DNA of 49,533 nucleotides, taken from Flavobacteriales bacterium. GTDB taxonomy: Bacteria > Bacteroidota > Bacteroidia > Flavobacteriales_F > PHOS-HE28. The notes beneath the pieces are model-generated. The model was not told the origin of the DNA and searched no databases. It saw only the letters and a program-made list of their open reading frames with translations. Below are positions 1 to 9,600 of this stretch, in pieces. The first letter of the stretch is position 1. Each line of letters opens with the position of its first letter. Where the stretch lies: the NCBI GenBank assembly GCA_018057455.1, contig JAGPDT010000021.1, positions 1 through 49,533 on the forward strand. The letters are read 5' to 3'. The position numbers and the translations under genes are program-made.

Positions 1-298
1 TGGGCCGTTGAATTTTCAACTCGACAAAATACACCTGCACATCGTTGCGCTGTTGCGGCCATGTGCTTGTTCTCCACATGCTCAAACTCATTCCCCAATG
101 GAAGCCACACCGCCAATCCATAGGTAGGTGCGCTCTACCGGAGCGCGAGGCGTGCGATCATCTGATTGTCTGATCGACACATCATCTGATCGCCCCCGGC
201 CCCTCCCGGCCGCCGCAAGGGAAGACATGCAAGGCACTTCCAGTGCATTGCATTGTAACTTTCACGGACCGGAACGATGCTTCCGGCCAATACGAACA
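1..298. other. Upstream region without a recognised gene
   Basis: I see no supported gene here. The stretch contains a 10-base direct repeat, ATCATCTGAT, at 157-166 and 181-190 with a related TCTGATCG between them. A promoter-like box lies at 256-263 and is listed separately. The region could hold the end of a gene lying mostly outside the window, but no reading frame gives a recognisable protein. Confidence 0.4.
256..263 (+). promoter_or_regulatory. Candidate -7 promoter box for the first secreted protein gene
   Basis: TAACTTTC is close to the Bacteroidota -7 consensus TAnnTTTG and lies 35 bases before the preferred ATG. A TTG triplet occurs nearby upstream, but not at the expected -33 spacing. 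Confidence 0.35.
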
Positions 299-1324
299 AT
301 GGTGGAACCCATGCGCTTGCGGATCGTGTCACAGTACGTGAAAGCGTTGGCTACGCTGGTACTGGCTTTTGCCACGTTGCCGTGCACCATAGCCCAGAAC
401 CTGGTGCCCAACCCGGGGTTTGAGGAAACCGATAGCTGCTGGCAGATCCTCGGCCTTGGAGAGATCCAGGACTGGTATAGCGCCTACCTCACCCCCGACC
501 ACCTGCAAAGCTGCTTGCCCTACGGCGCGGTGAACGGGCTGCCCATGAACATGTTCACCTTCCAAGAACCCTACGAAGGGAATTCCTGTGTAGGGCTTTT
601 TACCTACACGCCGTACGATGCAGGTGTGGAGCAACGCGAATGGATCATGGTGCCTCTGCAGGAACCCCTGGTGCCCGGACAGACCTACTACTGCAGTTTC
701 CGGGCGAACGCGGGTTTTGGTGGTAATCTGCTACACCCCACGATCTGGCTGGCCAGCAACCACGTGGGCCTGCTCTTCACCACGTACGATCGGCATTGGC
801 AGTGGGGGGATGCATATCCGGCACCGATCAACTACGCGCACATCGAATACCCTCAGGTCCTCACCGATACAGTGGGCTGGACCCTGGTGAGCGGCAGCTT
901 CGTGGCTGACAGCGCGTACTCCTACGTGATGCTGGGCAACTTCTTCAGCAATGCGCTCACGGATACCTTGCGTTATGCCGACCCGGCAGATGTGGAAGAG
1001 TGGTACGATAACAGCTACACATTGATCGATGCGGTTTGCGTGTCGCCCAGTCCTGAGGGATGCGAGTTGAGCCATGGTATAGAGGGGCCGGCAGGAACAG
1101 AGCCTTTCGTGTACCCGAACCCGGCCACCGATGTGCTGCTGATCGGTAACGCGGCAGGCGGGGATGTGGTGGTGCTGGACATGCTGGGGCGGCGGGTATG
1201 GGGCGGAAGGGTGAACGCGGCTGGTTATACGGTGGGGGTTGCGCATTGGGCGCGCGGTGCCTATGTGTTGCAGGTCAAAGACATGGGAGGTAGGCAGGTC
1301 GTGAAGTTCGTATTGACCGAATAG
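299..1324 (+). CDS. Secreted protein with T9SS type-A sorting domain
   Basis: A protein of about 341 residues. The ATG at 299 (or 311) is preferred because it places a signal peptide at the N-terminus: charged MRLR, a hydrophobic core, then a cleavage-like TIAQ/N. A longer in-frame reading from 128 would bury that signal. The mature part begins with the N-L-V-P-N-P-G-F-E motif typical of secreted beta-sandwich (CBM-like) modules of Bacteroidota. The last ~75 residues (VYPNPATDVL, a central VLDMLGRRVW strand, a terminal VVKFVL strand) form a T9SS type-A sorting domain. It should be exported by Sec, moved through T9SS and anchored or released at the surface. The ligand is unknown. The next gene follows after 47 bases on the same strand and may be co-transcribed. 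Confidence 0.8.
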   Translation: MVEPMRLRIVSQYVKALATLVLAFATLPCTIAQNLVPNPGFEETDSCWQILGLGEIQDWYSAYLTPDHLQSCLPYGAVNGLPMNMFTFQEPYEGNSCVGLFTYTPYDAGVEQREWIMVPLQEPLVPGQTYYCSFRANAGFGGNLLHPTIWLASNHVGLLFTTYDRHWQWGDAYPAPINYAHIEYPQVLTDTVGWTLVSGSFVADSAYSYVMLGNFFSNALTDTLRYADPADVEEWYDNSYTLIDAVCVSPSPEGCELSHGIEGPAGTEPFVYPNPATDVLLIGNAAGGDVVVLDMLGRRVWGGRVNAAGYTVGVAHWARGAYVLQVKDMGGRQVVKFVLTE

Positions 1325-1371
1325 GAGCATCGTTCCGGTCCTGTTGGTTGAACGAACAAACACCGAAGGAC

Positions 1372-3423
1372 ATGAGAACGAAGAAGTATTGGCGGCATCT
1401 GTTGATCGCCGCATCATTGGGATACGCCGGGCAGGCTTGCGCCCAAGCGGATGTGACCAACCATAATGGTGGCACCGGCTACTACTTGGGCTGGAATTCC
1501 AGCGCACCACAAGCCTTGGAAGTGCGCCACAACGGGAACTTCCCGATCCAGTGGTGGACGGATTCCACCCGCAGGATGATCCTGTCCCCCACCTTGACCA
1601 ACCAAACGGTGAACGGCTTCACGGGTTTGGACCTGAGCGGCTTTTTGGGCATCGGGAACTTTAATCCGGGTTCCTTGTTTGCGCCGCATGAACCTTATGC
1701 CATGTTGCATTTGGATGATTGGGGTCTTACTCCTGGTGGATACCGCCCTTGGATGCGCACCGGCACCTTGATCACCAAGGGTACCGACATGGCTTTCTTC
1801 GGCATGAAGCCCGGCTTTGCCGGGGCCACACATACCGTTGTGGCCTGGTGTGACAACAGCCCAGCGGAACTTGGCGGCCCCGACATGCTGAAGTTCATCT
1901 TTGCATCACACACCGGCGTAAGTACAGGTGTCGCGGGCACCGCCGATGGTCTGGAGGCGGCGCGGTTCCTTCCCCTCTCAAGCGGCAACGCCACCCACTT
2001 CGGCCTCGGTGATTGGACCACGGCCGCCACGAACCCCACAGAGCGCCTGGACGTATTGGACGGCCGGGTGCGCATCCGGAAGCTGCCCGATGACGCTGAA
2101 GCGGACGGCAAGTTCAAGGTGATGGTGGTGGACGCCAGCAACGACCTCGGTGAGCGCGGGGTGGTGAAGTGGGTGGACCCCTCCAACTTGCCTGGTGCCA
2201 GCGGTTGCGAATGGACGCTTCTTGGCCCCCCGGGCAGCAACAGCCATATCGCCACGGCCTATACGGGCAATCCGGGTTGTCCGCAAATGGGCAAGGGCGT
2301 GGGGATCGGCGTGTCCGATCCCCTGGCGAAGCTGGACGTTCGGCACCAGGTGTTCAACCAAGGGCTGGGCCGCGTGGCCATCAATGCCACCGTGGTGCCC
2401 AACAATGCCCTCCAACCCTTTACCGCGATCACGGCCGCGCATGACGACATCAGTGCCTCCACGGTTCTTTCCTCCACGGGGATCGGGGTGTTCGGCATAG
2501 TCCGAAAGGCAAGGGTCATGTTTGGCGTTGTAGGGGAGTCGCTCAAGGATTTCGATGGTCCCAGCGGGGACCTCGTGGGGGTCTATGGCAGGGCGCGCAC
2601 AGGGGCCTACACCAACTACGCCTTTGCCGCAGGTGTGCTTGGCGAAACGGATGCCCCCAACGCCACCAACAGTTGGGCCGGCTATTTCCGGGGCAATGTG
2701 AACGTGCAAGGGGGCGGATACTACCTGAACGGCGTGTTCATAGTCAGTGATGCCCAGTTCAAGACCAACGTGCAGCCCTTGGAGGATCCCTTGGGCACGG
2801 TGATGCAATTGCAGCCGCACCGCTATGACCTCCTCTCGGAGGAATACCCGCAGTTGAACTTCTCCACGGAGAGCCAGGTGGGCCTGATCGCCCAGGAACT
2901 GGAGGAAGTCATCCCCGGTCTGGTGAGCAACTCCACGATTGCTGCGGTACTGGACACCCTTGGTCAGGAGGTAAGCCCTCAATTGGACTACAAAGCGGTG
3001 AACTATGCCGGTTTGGTGCCCTACCTCATCGGCGCGGTGCAACAACAGCAGGCCACCATCGCCCAGTTGCAACAGCAGATCGCCGCCTGCTGCGCCGCCA
3101 ATCCGGGCATGGCCCCGCAAGATGGAACAACCCCCAAGCAAAGCAGCCAGGCTGGTGAGCTGAAGGAGCAACGCCTGCGGATCATCCCCAACCCGGTGGC
3201 CGAGCTCACCACCTTGGAATACGATGTGCCCATGGCCGGCCGGGTGAGCCTGGTGGTAGGCACCATCGACGGCAAGCCCCTGGGCACGTTGCGTGAGGAA
3301 CAGGCCGAGGCCGGTGCGTACAGCTACACTTGGAACACGGGCCAATTGGCGGCGGGCACGTACCTGTGCACGTACCTGCTCAACGGCGCCGTAGTGGTGC
3401 AACGCGCGGTGAAGGTGCGGTGA
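1372..3423 (+). CDS. Secreted tail-fibre-like protein with S74 chaperone domain and T9SS domain
   Basis: About 683 residues. The ATG at 1372, just after AAGGAC, is preferred over an upstream in-frame TTG because it starts a signal peptide (MRTKKYWRH, hydrophobic core, ACAQ/A). The long middle part has no family I recognise; segments such as GIGNFNPGSLF and GIGVSDPLAKLDV are typical of Bacteroidota tail-fibre-domain proteins. Near residue 459 (base 2746) comes a peptidase S74 / intramolecular chaperone domain, with the motif SDAQFKTNV supplying the Ser and Lys of the expected self-cleavage dyad and GLIAQELEEV further on. A glutamine-rich coiled coil follows (about 545-590), then a type-A T9SS sorting domain (IIPNPVAELTTL to the end). 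S74 domains trimerise fibre proteins, so a trimeric surface fibre is the likely product. Confidence 0.8.
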   Translation: MRTKKYWRHLLIAASLGYAGQACAQADVTNHNGGTGYYLGWNSSAPQALEVRHNGNFPIQWWTDSTRRMILSPTLTNQTVNGFTGLDLSGFLGIGNFNPGSLFAPHEPYAMLHLDDWGLTPGGYRPWMRTGTLITKGTDMAFFGMKPGFAGATHTVVAWCDNSPAELGGPDMLKFIFASHTGVSTGVAGTADGLEAARFLPLSSGNATHFGLGDWTTAATNPTERLDVLDGRVRIRKLPDDAEADGKFKVMVVDASNDLGERGVVKWVDPSNLPGASGCEWTLLGPPGSNSHIATAYTGNPGCPQMGKGVGIGVSDPLAKLDVRHQVFNQGLGRVAINATVVPNNALQPFTAITAAHDDISASTVLSSTGIGVFGIVRKARVMFGVVGESLKDFDGPSGDLVGVYGRARTGAYTNYAFAAGVLGETDAPNATNSWAGYFRGNVNVQGGGYYLNGVFIVSDAQFKTNVQPLEDPLGTVMQLQPHRYDLLSEEYPQLNFSTESQVGLIAQELEEVIPGLVSNSTIAAVLDTLGQEVSPQLDYKAVNYAGLVPYLIGAVQQQQATIAQLQQQIAACCAANPGMAPQDGTTPKQSSQAGELKEQRLRIIPNPVAELTTLEYDVPMAGRVSLVVGTIDGKPLGTLREEQAEAGAYSYTWNTGQLAAGTYLCTYLLNGAVVVQRAVKVR

Positions 3424-3510
3424 AGCGGAAGACACGCCGTTCGGGAGTGGGGCGCTGAAGGGCGGTGCCCGTGCGGCATTCCGCATCGCCCGGACGATCC
3501 GCTCGGGGGC

Positions 3511-3537
3511 GGCCCGGACCGGCAACGGTTCCGGGCC
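3511..3537 (+). terminator. Hairpin after the S74-domain gene
   Basis: GGCCCGGA-CCG pairs with CGG-T-TCCGGGCC around a GCAA loop, with one bulged T. It is followed by TTCCTTTG. It sits between the S74-domain gene and the glycosyltransferase gene, so it probably ends the former transcript. Confidence 0.55.
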
Positions 3538-3551
3538 GTTCCTTTGTGCAC

Positions 3552-4664
3552 ATGAAGCGCGCCCTTGTGAGCGTTACCAACGACCTGGCCACGGACAACC
3601 GGGTGCACCGCACCTGCACCGTGCTGCAGGAACTGGGCTTTGATGTGCTTTTGATCGGCCGCAAGCTACCGGGCAGCCTGCCCCTGGAACGCCCCTACCG
3701 TACCCGGCGCATGCGGCTGTTGTTCACCAAAGGGCCGCTGTTCTACGCTGAGTACAACCTGCGCCTGTTCTTCGTGCTGCTTTATGGCCGGTGCTCGTTG
3801 TTCTTCAGCAATGACCTGGACACGCTGCTGCCCAACTTCCTCGCCGCCCGCTTGCGTGGAAGGCAACTGGTGTACGACACCCATGAGTTCTTCACCGAGG
3901 TGCCCGAACTGGTGGACAGGCCCAAGGTGCGCAGCACGTGGCTGGCCATCGAGCGGTGGATCTTCCCCAAGCTGGAAACGGTGATCACCGTGAACCAAAG
4001 CATTGCCAACGCCTACCGGGAGCGTTACGGCAAGGAGCTGCACGTGGTGCGCAACATCCCCATGCCCCGCGAGCTGGGCCCGGTGCCCTCCCGCGATGCG
4101 CTCGGACTTCCTTCCGACAAGGCCATTCTGGTGTTGCAGGGATCGGGCATCAACGTGGACCGCGGGGCCGAGGAAGCCGTACTGGCCATGCGTGGCCTTG
4201 CGCACCATCTGCTGCTGATCATCGGCAGCGGGGATGCGTGGCCCGTGCTGCAGCGGTTGGTGCAGGAGCATGCCCTGGAGGACCGTGTGCGCCTGATCGG
4301 CAAGTTGCCCTACGAGCGCATGATGGACTACACCCGCAACGCCGACCTGGGCCTCACCTTGGACAAGGACACCAACCTCAATTACCGCTTCAGCCTGCCC
4401 AACAAGCTCTTCGACTACCTGCGGGCGGGCATCCCCGTGCTGGCCACCGACCTGCCCGAAGTGGCCGGCATCGTGCGGCGCTACGATTGCGGCGTGGTGA
4501 TCCCCACGCCCGATCCCGGATCGCTGCAACAGGCTGTTGAGCTGCTCGGAGCCGATCCGGGCCGCTACGCGGCGTTGCGCAGCAATGCCGTTCGCGCGGC
4601 GGCGGACTTGGACGGTGGACGTGAAGCAAGCAAGTTGCGCTCGGTCCTGCAAGCCTTTGCGTAG
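3552..4664 (+). CDS. Glycosyltransferase family 4-like protein
   Basis: About 370 residues. The ATG at 3552 gives the normal GT-B N-terminus (MKRALVSVTNDLATDNRVHR, residues 1-20). An in-frame upstream extension from 3465 is low-complexity and unlikely. The N-terminal Rossmann-like acceptor half includes YDTHEFFTE and a VITVNQSIANAY stretch. The C-terminal nucleotide-sugar half includes LLIIGSGD, VRLIGKLPYERM and the donor-site region SLPNKLFDYLRAGIPVL, with the usual P-K-F-Y/N-K-L-F-E-like helix. It presumably transfers a sugar to a lipid-linked or surface glycan at the cytoplasmic membrane. No sugar specificity can be read. The gene converges with the GT2 gene; the stop codons are only about 7 bases apart. 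TTCCTTTG at 3539-3546 lies five bases before the ATG. Confidence 0.87.
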   Translation: MKRALVSVTNDLATDNRVHRTCTVLQELGFDVLLIGRKLPGSLPLERPYRTRRMRLLFTKGPLFYAEYNLRLFFVLLYGRCSLFFSNDLDTLLPNFLAARLRGRQLVYDTHEFFTEVPELVDRPKVRSTWLAIERWIFPKLETVITVNQSIANAYRERYGKELHVVRNIPMPRELGPVPSRDALGLPSDKAILVLQGSGINVDRGAEEAVLAMRGLAHHLLLIIGSGDAWPVLQRLVQEHALEDRVRLIGKLPYERMMDYTRNADLGLTLDKDTNLNYRFSLPNKLFDYLRAGIPVLATDLPEVAGIVRRYDCGVVIPTPDPGSLQQAVELLGADPGRYAALRSNAVRAAADLDGGREASKLRSVLQAFA

Positions 4665-4671
4665 GGCAGGG

Positions 4672-5577
4672 TCACGCCGGGGCCTGTTCGTTGCGGATGA
4701 AGTGGTACAGCTTGTACACGTCGAAGAAGAACAAGGGGGCCGTGCCAGCCAGGAGCATCCGCTCGACCAAGGGTTGCATCAGGCGGTAGCCTGCGGTGAA
4801 TACGGAGGTCATGCCCAGGCGGGCCAATTGCCGGTATGTACGCACCACGCCCGTGCCGGTACCATAGCAGCCCGTGGCATACAAGCGGTACAGGTTGCGC
4901 TGGGCCTCCCGGGTCTTGGCCAGGAATTCCGTGTTGGTGCTCAGCCCGTTGTGCACCACCGGATTGTCGATGTGGCGAATGGTGATCCCCTGCTCCTTGA
5001 GCTGCTGGCCGAACTTGGTGTCCTCATGGCCATAGGTGCGTATCGATTCATCCAACAGCACGTGGAGGAACGCCGCCTTGGCCACCAGGATGTTGTTCAG
5101 CGTGATGCTGCGGTAGGGGCTTGTGGCCCGCTGTGAGGCCTTGCGCTCCTCGCGGGCCTTGCCCACCTTCCAGTGCAACCGGTGCTGCACGTCCACCGGT
5201 GGCCCGGGCGCATACAAGGTTCCGCCCACCACCACGGCGGCATCGGCCTGGGCCATGTATGCTGCAATGAAGTCCGCCGTGGGAATGCCGCTGTCACAAT
5301 CCAAAAAGAGGAGCAGGTCCTTCCGCGCGTCCTTGGCCATCAGGTTGCGGATCCGCGAGCGGCCGATGTTCTGCCCCAGCACCTGGTAGGTCACGCCGGG
5401 CAGTTCCTGCACGCCTTGGTTGGCGCTGGCCCACAGGGGGGCGGAGCCATCATCGTACACCCTGATCTCATGGTCCAGTGAAAGGGCCACGCATTGTGCC
5501 GACAACGCCCTTACGAGCGGTTCCACCCCATAATTGTATACGGGGACCAGGATGGAGAGGGAAGGTGGGGCGCTCAT
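4672..5577 (-). CDS. Glycosyltransferase family 2 protein
   Basis: A GT-A fold glycosyltransferase of 301 residues. SILVPVYNYG opens the protein, followed by RVYDDGS, then QNIGRSRIRNLM and LLFLDCDSG, which carries the DxD-type nucleotide-sugar and metal site. The later GHEDTKFGQQL matches the acceptor/catalytic E-D region. The C-terminal third is moderately hydrophobic and basic (FFFDVYKLYHF) and may lie on the membrane. It is likely to work in polysaccharide or glycoprotein synthesis. The neighbouring GT4 gene suggests a related pathway, but the two genes converge rather than form one operon. Confidence 0.87.
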   Translation of the reverse strand: MSAPPSLSILVPVYNYGVEPLVRALSAQCVALSLDHEIRVYDDGSAPLWASANQGVQELPGVTYQVLGQNIGRSRIRNLMAKDARKDLLLFLDCDSGIPTADFIAAYMAQADAAVVVGGTLYAPGPPVDVQHRLHWKVGKAREERKASQRATSPYRSITLNNILVAKAAFLHVLLDESIRTYGHEDTKFGQQLKEQGITIRHIDNPVVHNGLSTNTEFLAKTREAQRNLYRLYATGCYGTGTGVVRTYRQLARLGMTSVFTAGYRLMQPLVERMLLAGTAPLFFFDVYKLYHFIRNEQAPA

Positions 5578-5715
5578 GTCCGGGGCGGTGCGGTCGCTCC
5601 GGGGAGCTGTTCCGGCCGCCGTTAGCGTTTGGGGTAGCTGTGGGGTTGCCCTTGGCAGGGCCTGCTTCGGGGCGGCAAATGTCGCGAACGTTCCGCGAAC
5701 CGCACACCCGATGGT

Positions 5716-6423
5716 TCATTCACCTTGCACGGAAGCGACCGGGGCCGCGCTCACCTCCAGCAGCTTGGCTTCCTCGCAGCGCACCACGCGGGCATTCACC
5801 TTCTTCATGTGCGTGTAGTCGTGCGTGGCCATGATCACGCAGCGGCCGCCGTGGCTGATGGTGTAGAGCAGGTCCACGATCTCGGCCGTGGTCTCGGGGT
5901 CCAGGTTGCCCGTGGGCTCATCGGCCAGCACCAGCTCGGGGTTGTTCACCAAGGCGCGGGCTATGCTCACGCGCTGCTGCTCCCCGCCGCTGAGTTCGTG
6001 CGGCATCTTGTACCCCTTGTTGCCCAGGCCCACCTTCTCCAGCACCTCCTGCACCTTGGCGTTCATGGCCTTCTTGTCTTTCCAGCCGGTGCTGCGCATC
6101 ACGAAGGTGAGGTTCTCATTCACCGTGCGGTCGCCCAGCAACTGGAAATCCTGGAACACGATGCCGATCTTGCGCCGTAGGTAGGGCACCTGCCGGCGTT
6201 TGAGCTTGCGCAGGTTGAAACCGGCCACGTGGCCCTCACCCTCAACGAAGGGCAGATCGCCGTAGAGCGTGCGCATCAGGCTGCTCTTGCCGCTGCCCGT
6301 GCGGCCCACCAGATAGATGAATTCGCCTGCGTTCACGGTGAAATCCACGTGGTTGAGCACCAGGTTTTCCCGCTGGAAGATGCGGGCGTCATGCAGTTCA
6401 ATGATGGGGGAGGTCTGCGGCAT
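5716..6423 (-). CDS. ftsE: FtsE-type ABC transporter ATP-binding protein
   Basis: 235 residues, close to the usual FtsE length. Walker A is GRTGSGKSS, the Q-loop region reads IGIVFQDFQLL, the ABC signature is LSGGEQQR, Walker B with its glutamate is LVLADEPTG, and the switch histidine lies in MATHDYTHM. The short spacing and the VFQDFQLL segment are typical of FtsE rather than other small ABC ATPases. FtsE pairs with FtsX to control septal peptidoglycan hydrolases; no ftsX is in this window, which is common in this phylum. The gene is divergent from the TPR gene at 6605. TTCCTTTG on the minus strand (6462-6469) is a weak promoter candidate. A LolD/MacB-like ATPase is the alternative. Confidence 0.85.
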   Translation of the reverse strand: MPQTSPIIELHDARIFQRENLVLNHVDFTVNAGEFIYLVGRTGSGKSSLMRTLYGDLPFVEGEGHVAGFNLRKLKRRQVPYLRRKIGIVFQDFQLLGDRTVNENLTFVMRSTGWKDKKAMNAKVQEVLEKVGLGNKGYKMPHELSGGEQQRVSIARALVNNPELVLADEPTGNLDPETTAEIVDLLYTISHGGRCVIMATHDYTHMKKVNARVVRCEEAKLLEVSAAPVASVQGE

Positions 6424-6604
6424 AGGCTACGGTTCGGGTCCCCGCCGGGCGGGCGATCGCCCAAAGGAAGAAAATTCCGCCCTGCTTTTCGGCGTTCTCC
6501 CCGGCAATGTCTCAACAACGCGCCGGGGAAGGTGAACACGCGCACGTGGATAAGTCCGACCGCCACGGACGGCATGCGCCCCGGTGCCCCGGACCTTTGA
6601 ACCG

Positions 6605-9600
6605 ATGAAGAAGCTCCTTCCTCGTCAGGTGCTCCTGCGCCTGGCCTTTCCGCTTGCGCTGTTGCTGGCCCAAATGCCTGTACAGGCCCAGCGGCCCGCG
6701 CACTTCGAGCCGCCAGCGGCCCCCTTGGCCCATGCCATGGAACTGTTCGACAAGGCGCAGTACGGCGCTGCGTTGCATGAGTTCGACCGCATCGCCCAAC
6801 AGGTGCGCGACCTGCATGGCGACCTGCGCGTGGAAGCCGAGTTCTGGGGCGCCATCAGCGCCGTGCGCCTCTTCCACGGCGATGCCAGCCACCGCCTGCT
6901 GGCCTTCATCGATGCCCACCCGGAGAACTTCCACGTGCCCGCCGTTCGCCTGGAGCTCTTCCGTTTCTACTTCGACGGCAAACGCTGGCAGGATGCCCTG
7001 TACTGGGCCGTGCTGGTGGATGAAACCGCCTTGGGCACCGCCGACCGCACCGAGTTCACCTTCAAAAAGGGCTATGCCCTGTTCATGCACGGCGACCCGG
7101 ACAAGGCCTTGCTGGAATTCGCGGAAGTGAAGGACGGGACGGGCCTCTACGCCGCGCCCGCCACCTACTACACCGCGCACATCAACTACACCAAGCGCAA
7201 TTATGCCGCCGCCTTGGAGGGTTTTGAAAAGCTCAAGGACGATGCCGCTTTCGGCCGCGTGGTGCCCTACTACATCGCCCAGATCAAGTTCCTGCAAGGG
7301 CACTACGAGGCCTTGCTGGAATACGCCCAGCCCCTGCTGGCCGACCCCGGCAACACCAAGAACAAAAGCGACATCAACCGGCTGGCGGGCGAGGCCTATT
7401 TCCGCACCGGCCAGTACAAGGAAGCCCTGCCCTACATCGAAAAAAGCCTGCAGCGCCCAGGCGTGGAGCGCGGCGACCGCTACATCGCCGGGTACGCCTG
7501 GTACAAGAACGACCAGTACCAGCAGGCCATCACCCAATTCACCCAAGTGGTGAACAACAGCACCGACAGCCTGGCCCAGCTGGCCGCCTACCACATGGCG
7601 GACTGCTACCTGAAGCTCAACCAGAAGAACTATGCCCGCAACGCCTTCAAGAAGGCCTACGACCTGGGCAATGACCCCAACGTGGCCGAGGATGCCCTCT
7701 TCAACTACGCCAAGCTCGCCTATGAGCTCTCCTTCGACCCCTACAACGAGGCCATCATCGCCCTGCGCGACTACATGGCCAAATATCCCGGCTCCGCACG
7801 CCATGACGAAGCCCAGGAATTCCTGCTGGACGTGTACCTGAAGACCAAGAACTACGAGGCGGCCTTGGCCGCCCTGGACGCGATCAAGACCAAGGACCTG
7901 CGCCTCAAGGAAGCCTACCAGAAACTGGCTTTCGACCGTGGCGTGGAACTTTATGAAGGGCGCCAATACGCCGAGGCCCGCAAATTCTTCCAGAAGGCCC
8001 TCGTTTTCCCGGTGGACCCCAAGGCCACGGTGCAGGCACACTACTGGGCCGGTGAGGCCAGCTACGCCTTGGGCGACTACGATGCGGCCCTGGCCAAGTA
8101 TGATGATGTGCGCAACGCCGGCGGCGCCTATGCCAGCGCCCTGTATGAACAGGCCAGCTACGGCATGGGCTACGCCTATTTCAAGCAGAAGCAGTACGGC
8201 GAGGCCGCCACCGCCTTCCGCCGCACCGTGGAACACGCCGACCTGCCCAAGGCCCAGCGCAATGATGCCCTGGTGCGCACCGGCGATTGCTTCTACGTCA
8301 CCAAGGATTTCGCCGCGGCCATCACCTGGTACGACAAGGCCATCAGCGCCGGTGCCGCCGCGCGTGATTATGCCCAGTACCAGAAAGGCGTGTGCCAAGG
8401 CCTGGAGAAGAAGAACGACCAGAAGATCGCCACCCTCAAGCAGCTGCTGCGCGACAAGCCCAACAGCCAGTATGCCGCCGATGCCAAGTTCCAGCTGGGC
8501 GAAACCTACCTGAACATGGGCAAGGATGCTGAAGCGCTGGACTTCTACAAGCAGGTCACCGGCCAACACCCCAACTCGCCCCATGTGCGGCAGAGCATGC
8601 TGCAATCCGCCCTCATCGACAAGCGCCAAGGCCGGACCGCACAGGCCCTGGACGGCTTCAAGGCCGTGGTGGCCAAGTACCCCACCATGGACGGCTCGCG
8701 CGAGGCCCTCACCGGCATCGAGAGCATCTATTCCCAGCAGGGCGACATGGCCGCCTACGAAGCGTATGTCCGCTCGCTCACATTCGTGGACGCGGCCTCG
8801 CTGGACCTTGACGAGAAATACTTCCGCAGCGCCGAGCAGCTCTACTTCGCCGAACAATGTGACCAGGCCGTGGGCGCTTTCAGGGACTACATCAGCAAGT
8901 ACCCCAAAGGGGCCTTCGTCACCAATGCGGAATTCTATGCGGCGGACTGCCTCTACCGCGCCAAGAAGGCGGAGGAGGCCCTGCCGGGGTTTGAACGAGT
9001 GGCCGCCGCGGGCGAAGGGCAGTTCCTGGAACCCTCCTTGGCCGCCGCCAGCCAGATCCTGTTCCAGGCCGGGCGGCAAGAAGCCGCGCTGCCCTACTTC
9101 ACCCGGCTGGCCCAAGTGGCCGCCTTGCCGGTGAACGTGCTTGCCGGGCAGGCCGGTCGCATGCGGTGCCTGGTGCAAATGAACAGCACCGCCGAGGCCG
9201 CCGAGGCCGCCAAACAGGTCCTGGCCAATGGCGATGCCAACGCCGACCTCAAGGCCGAAGCCGGCTTGGCCGTGGGGCGCGGCGAGATCGGGAACGGTGA
9301 GCTCGACGCCGCCTACAACCGCTTCAAAGCCATTGCCAATGGGTCCAAGAATGCCTACGGCGCCGAGGCCGCCTACCAGATGGCCTACGTGCGCTACCTG
9401 CAGAAACGCTACAAGGACGGAGAGAAGGAGGTGCTCGACCTGGCCAAGAAATTCCCCAGCTACGACCACTGGAAGGCCAAGGCCTTCATCCTGCTGGGCG
9501 ATATCTACGTGGGGCTCGAGGACCTCTTCCAAGCCAGGGCCACCTTGCAAAGCGTGGTGGACAATTGCGACGAACCCGACCTGGTGGAACAGGCGGCCCA

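Noticed and set aside
157-190. Direct repeat ATCATCTGAT as a possible CRISPR or integration site
   Set aside because: Two 10-base copies only, 24 bases apart, with no array, integrase or cas gene.
4537-5481. Plus-strand frames opposite the GT2 gene
   Set aside because: The minus-strand glycosyltransferase has clear catalytic motifs; the plus-strand frames have none.
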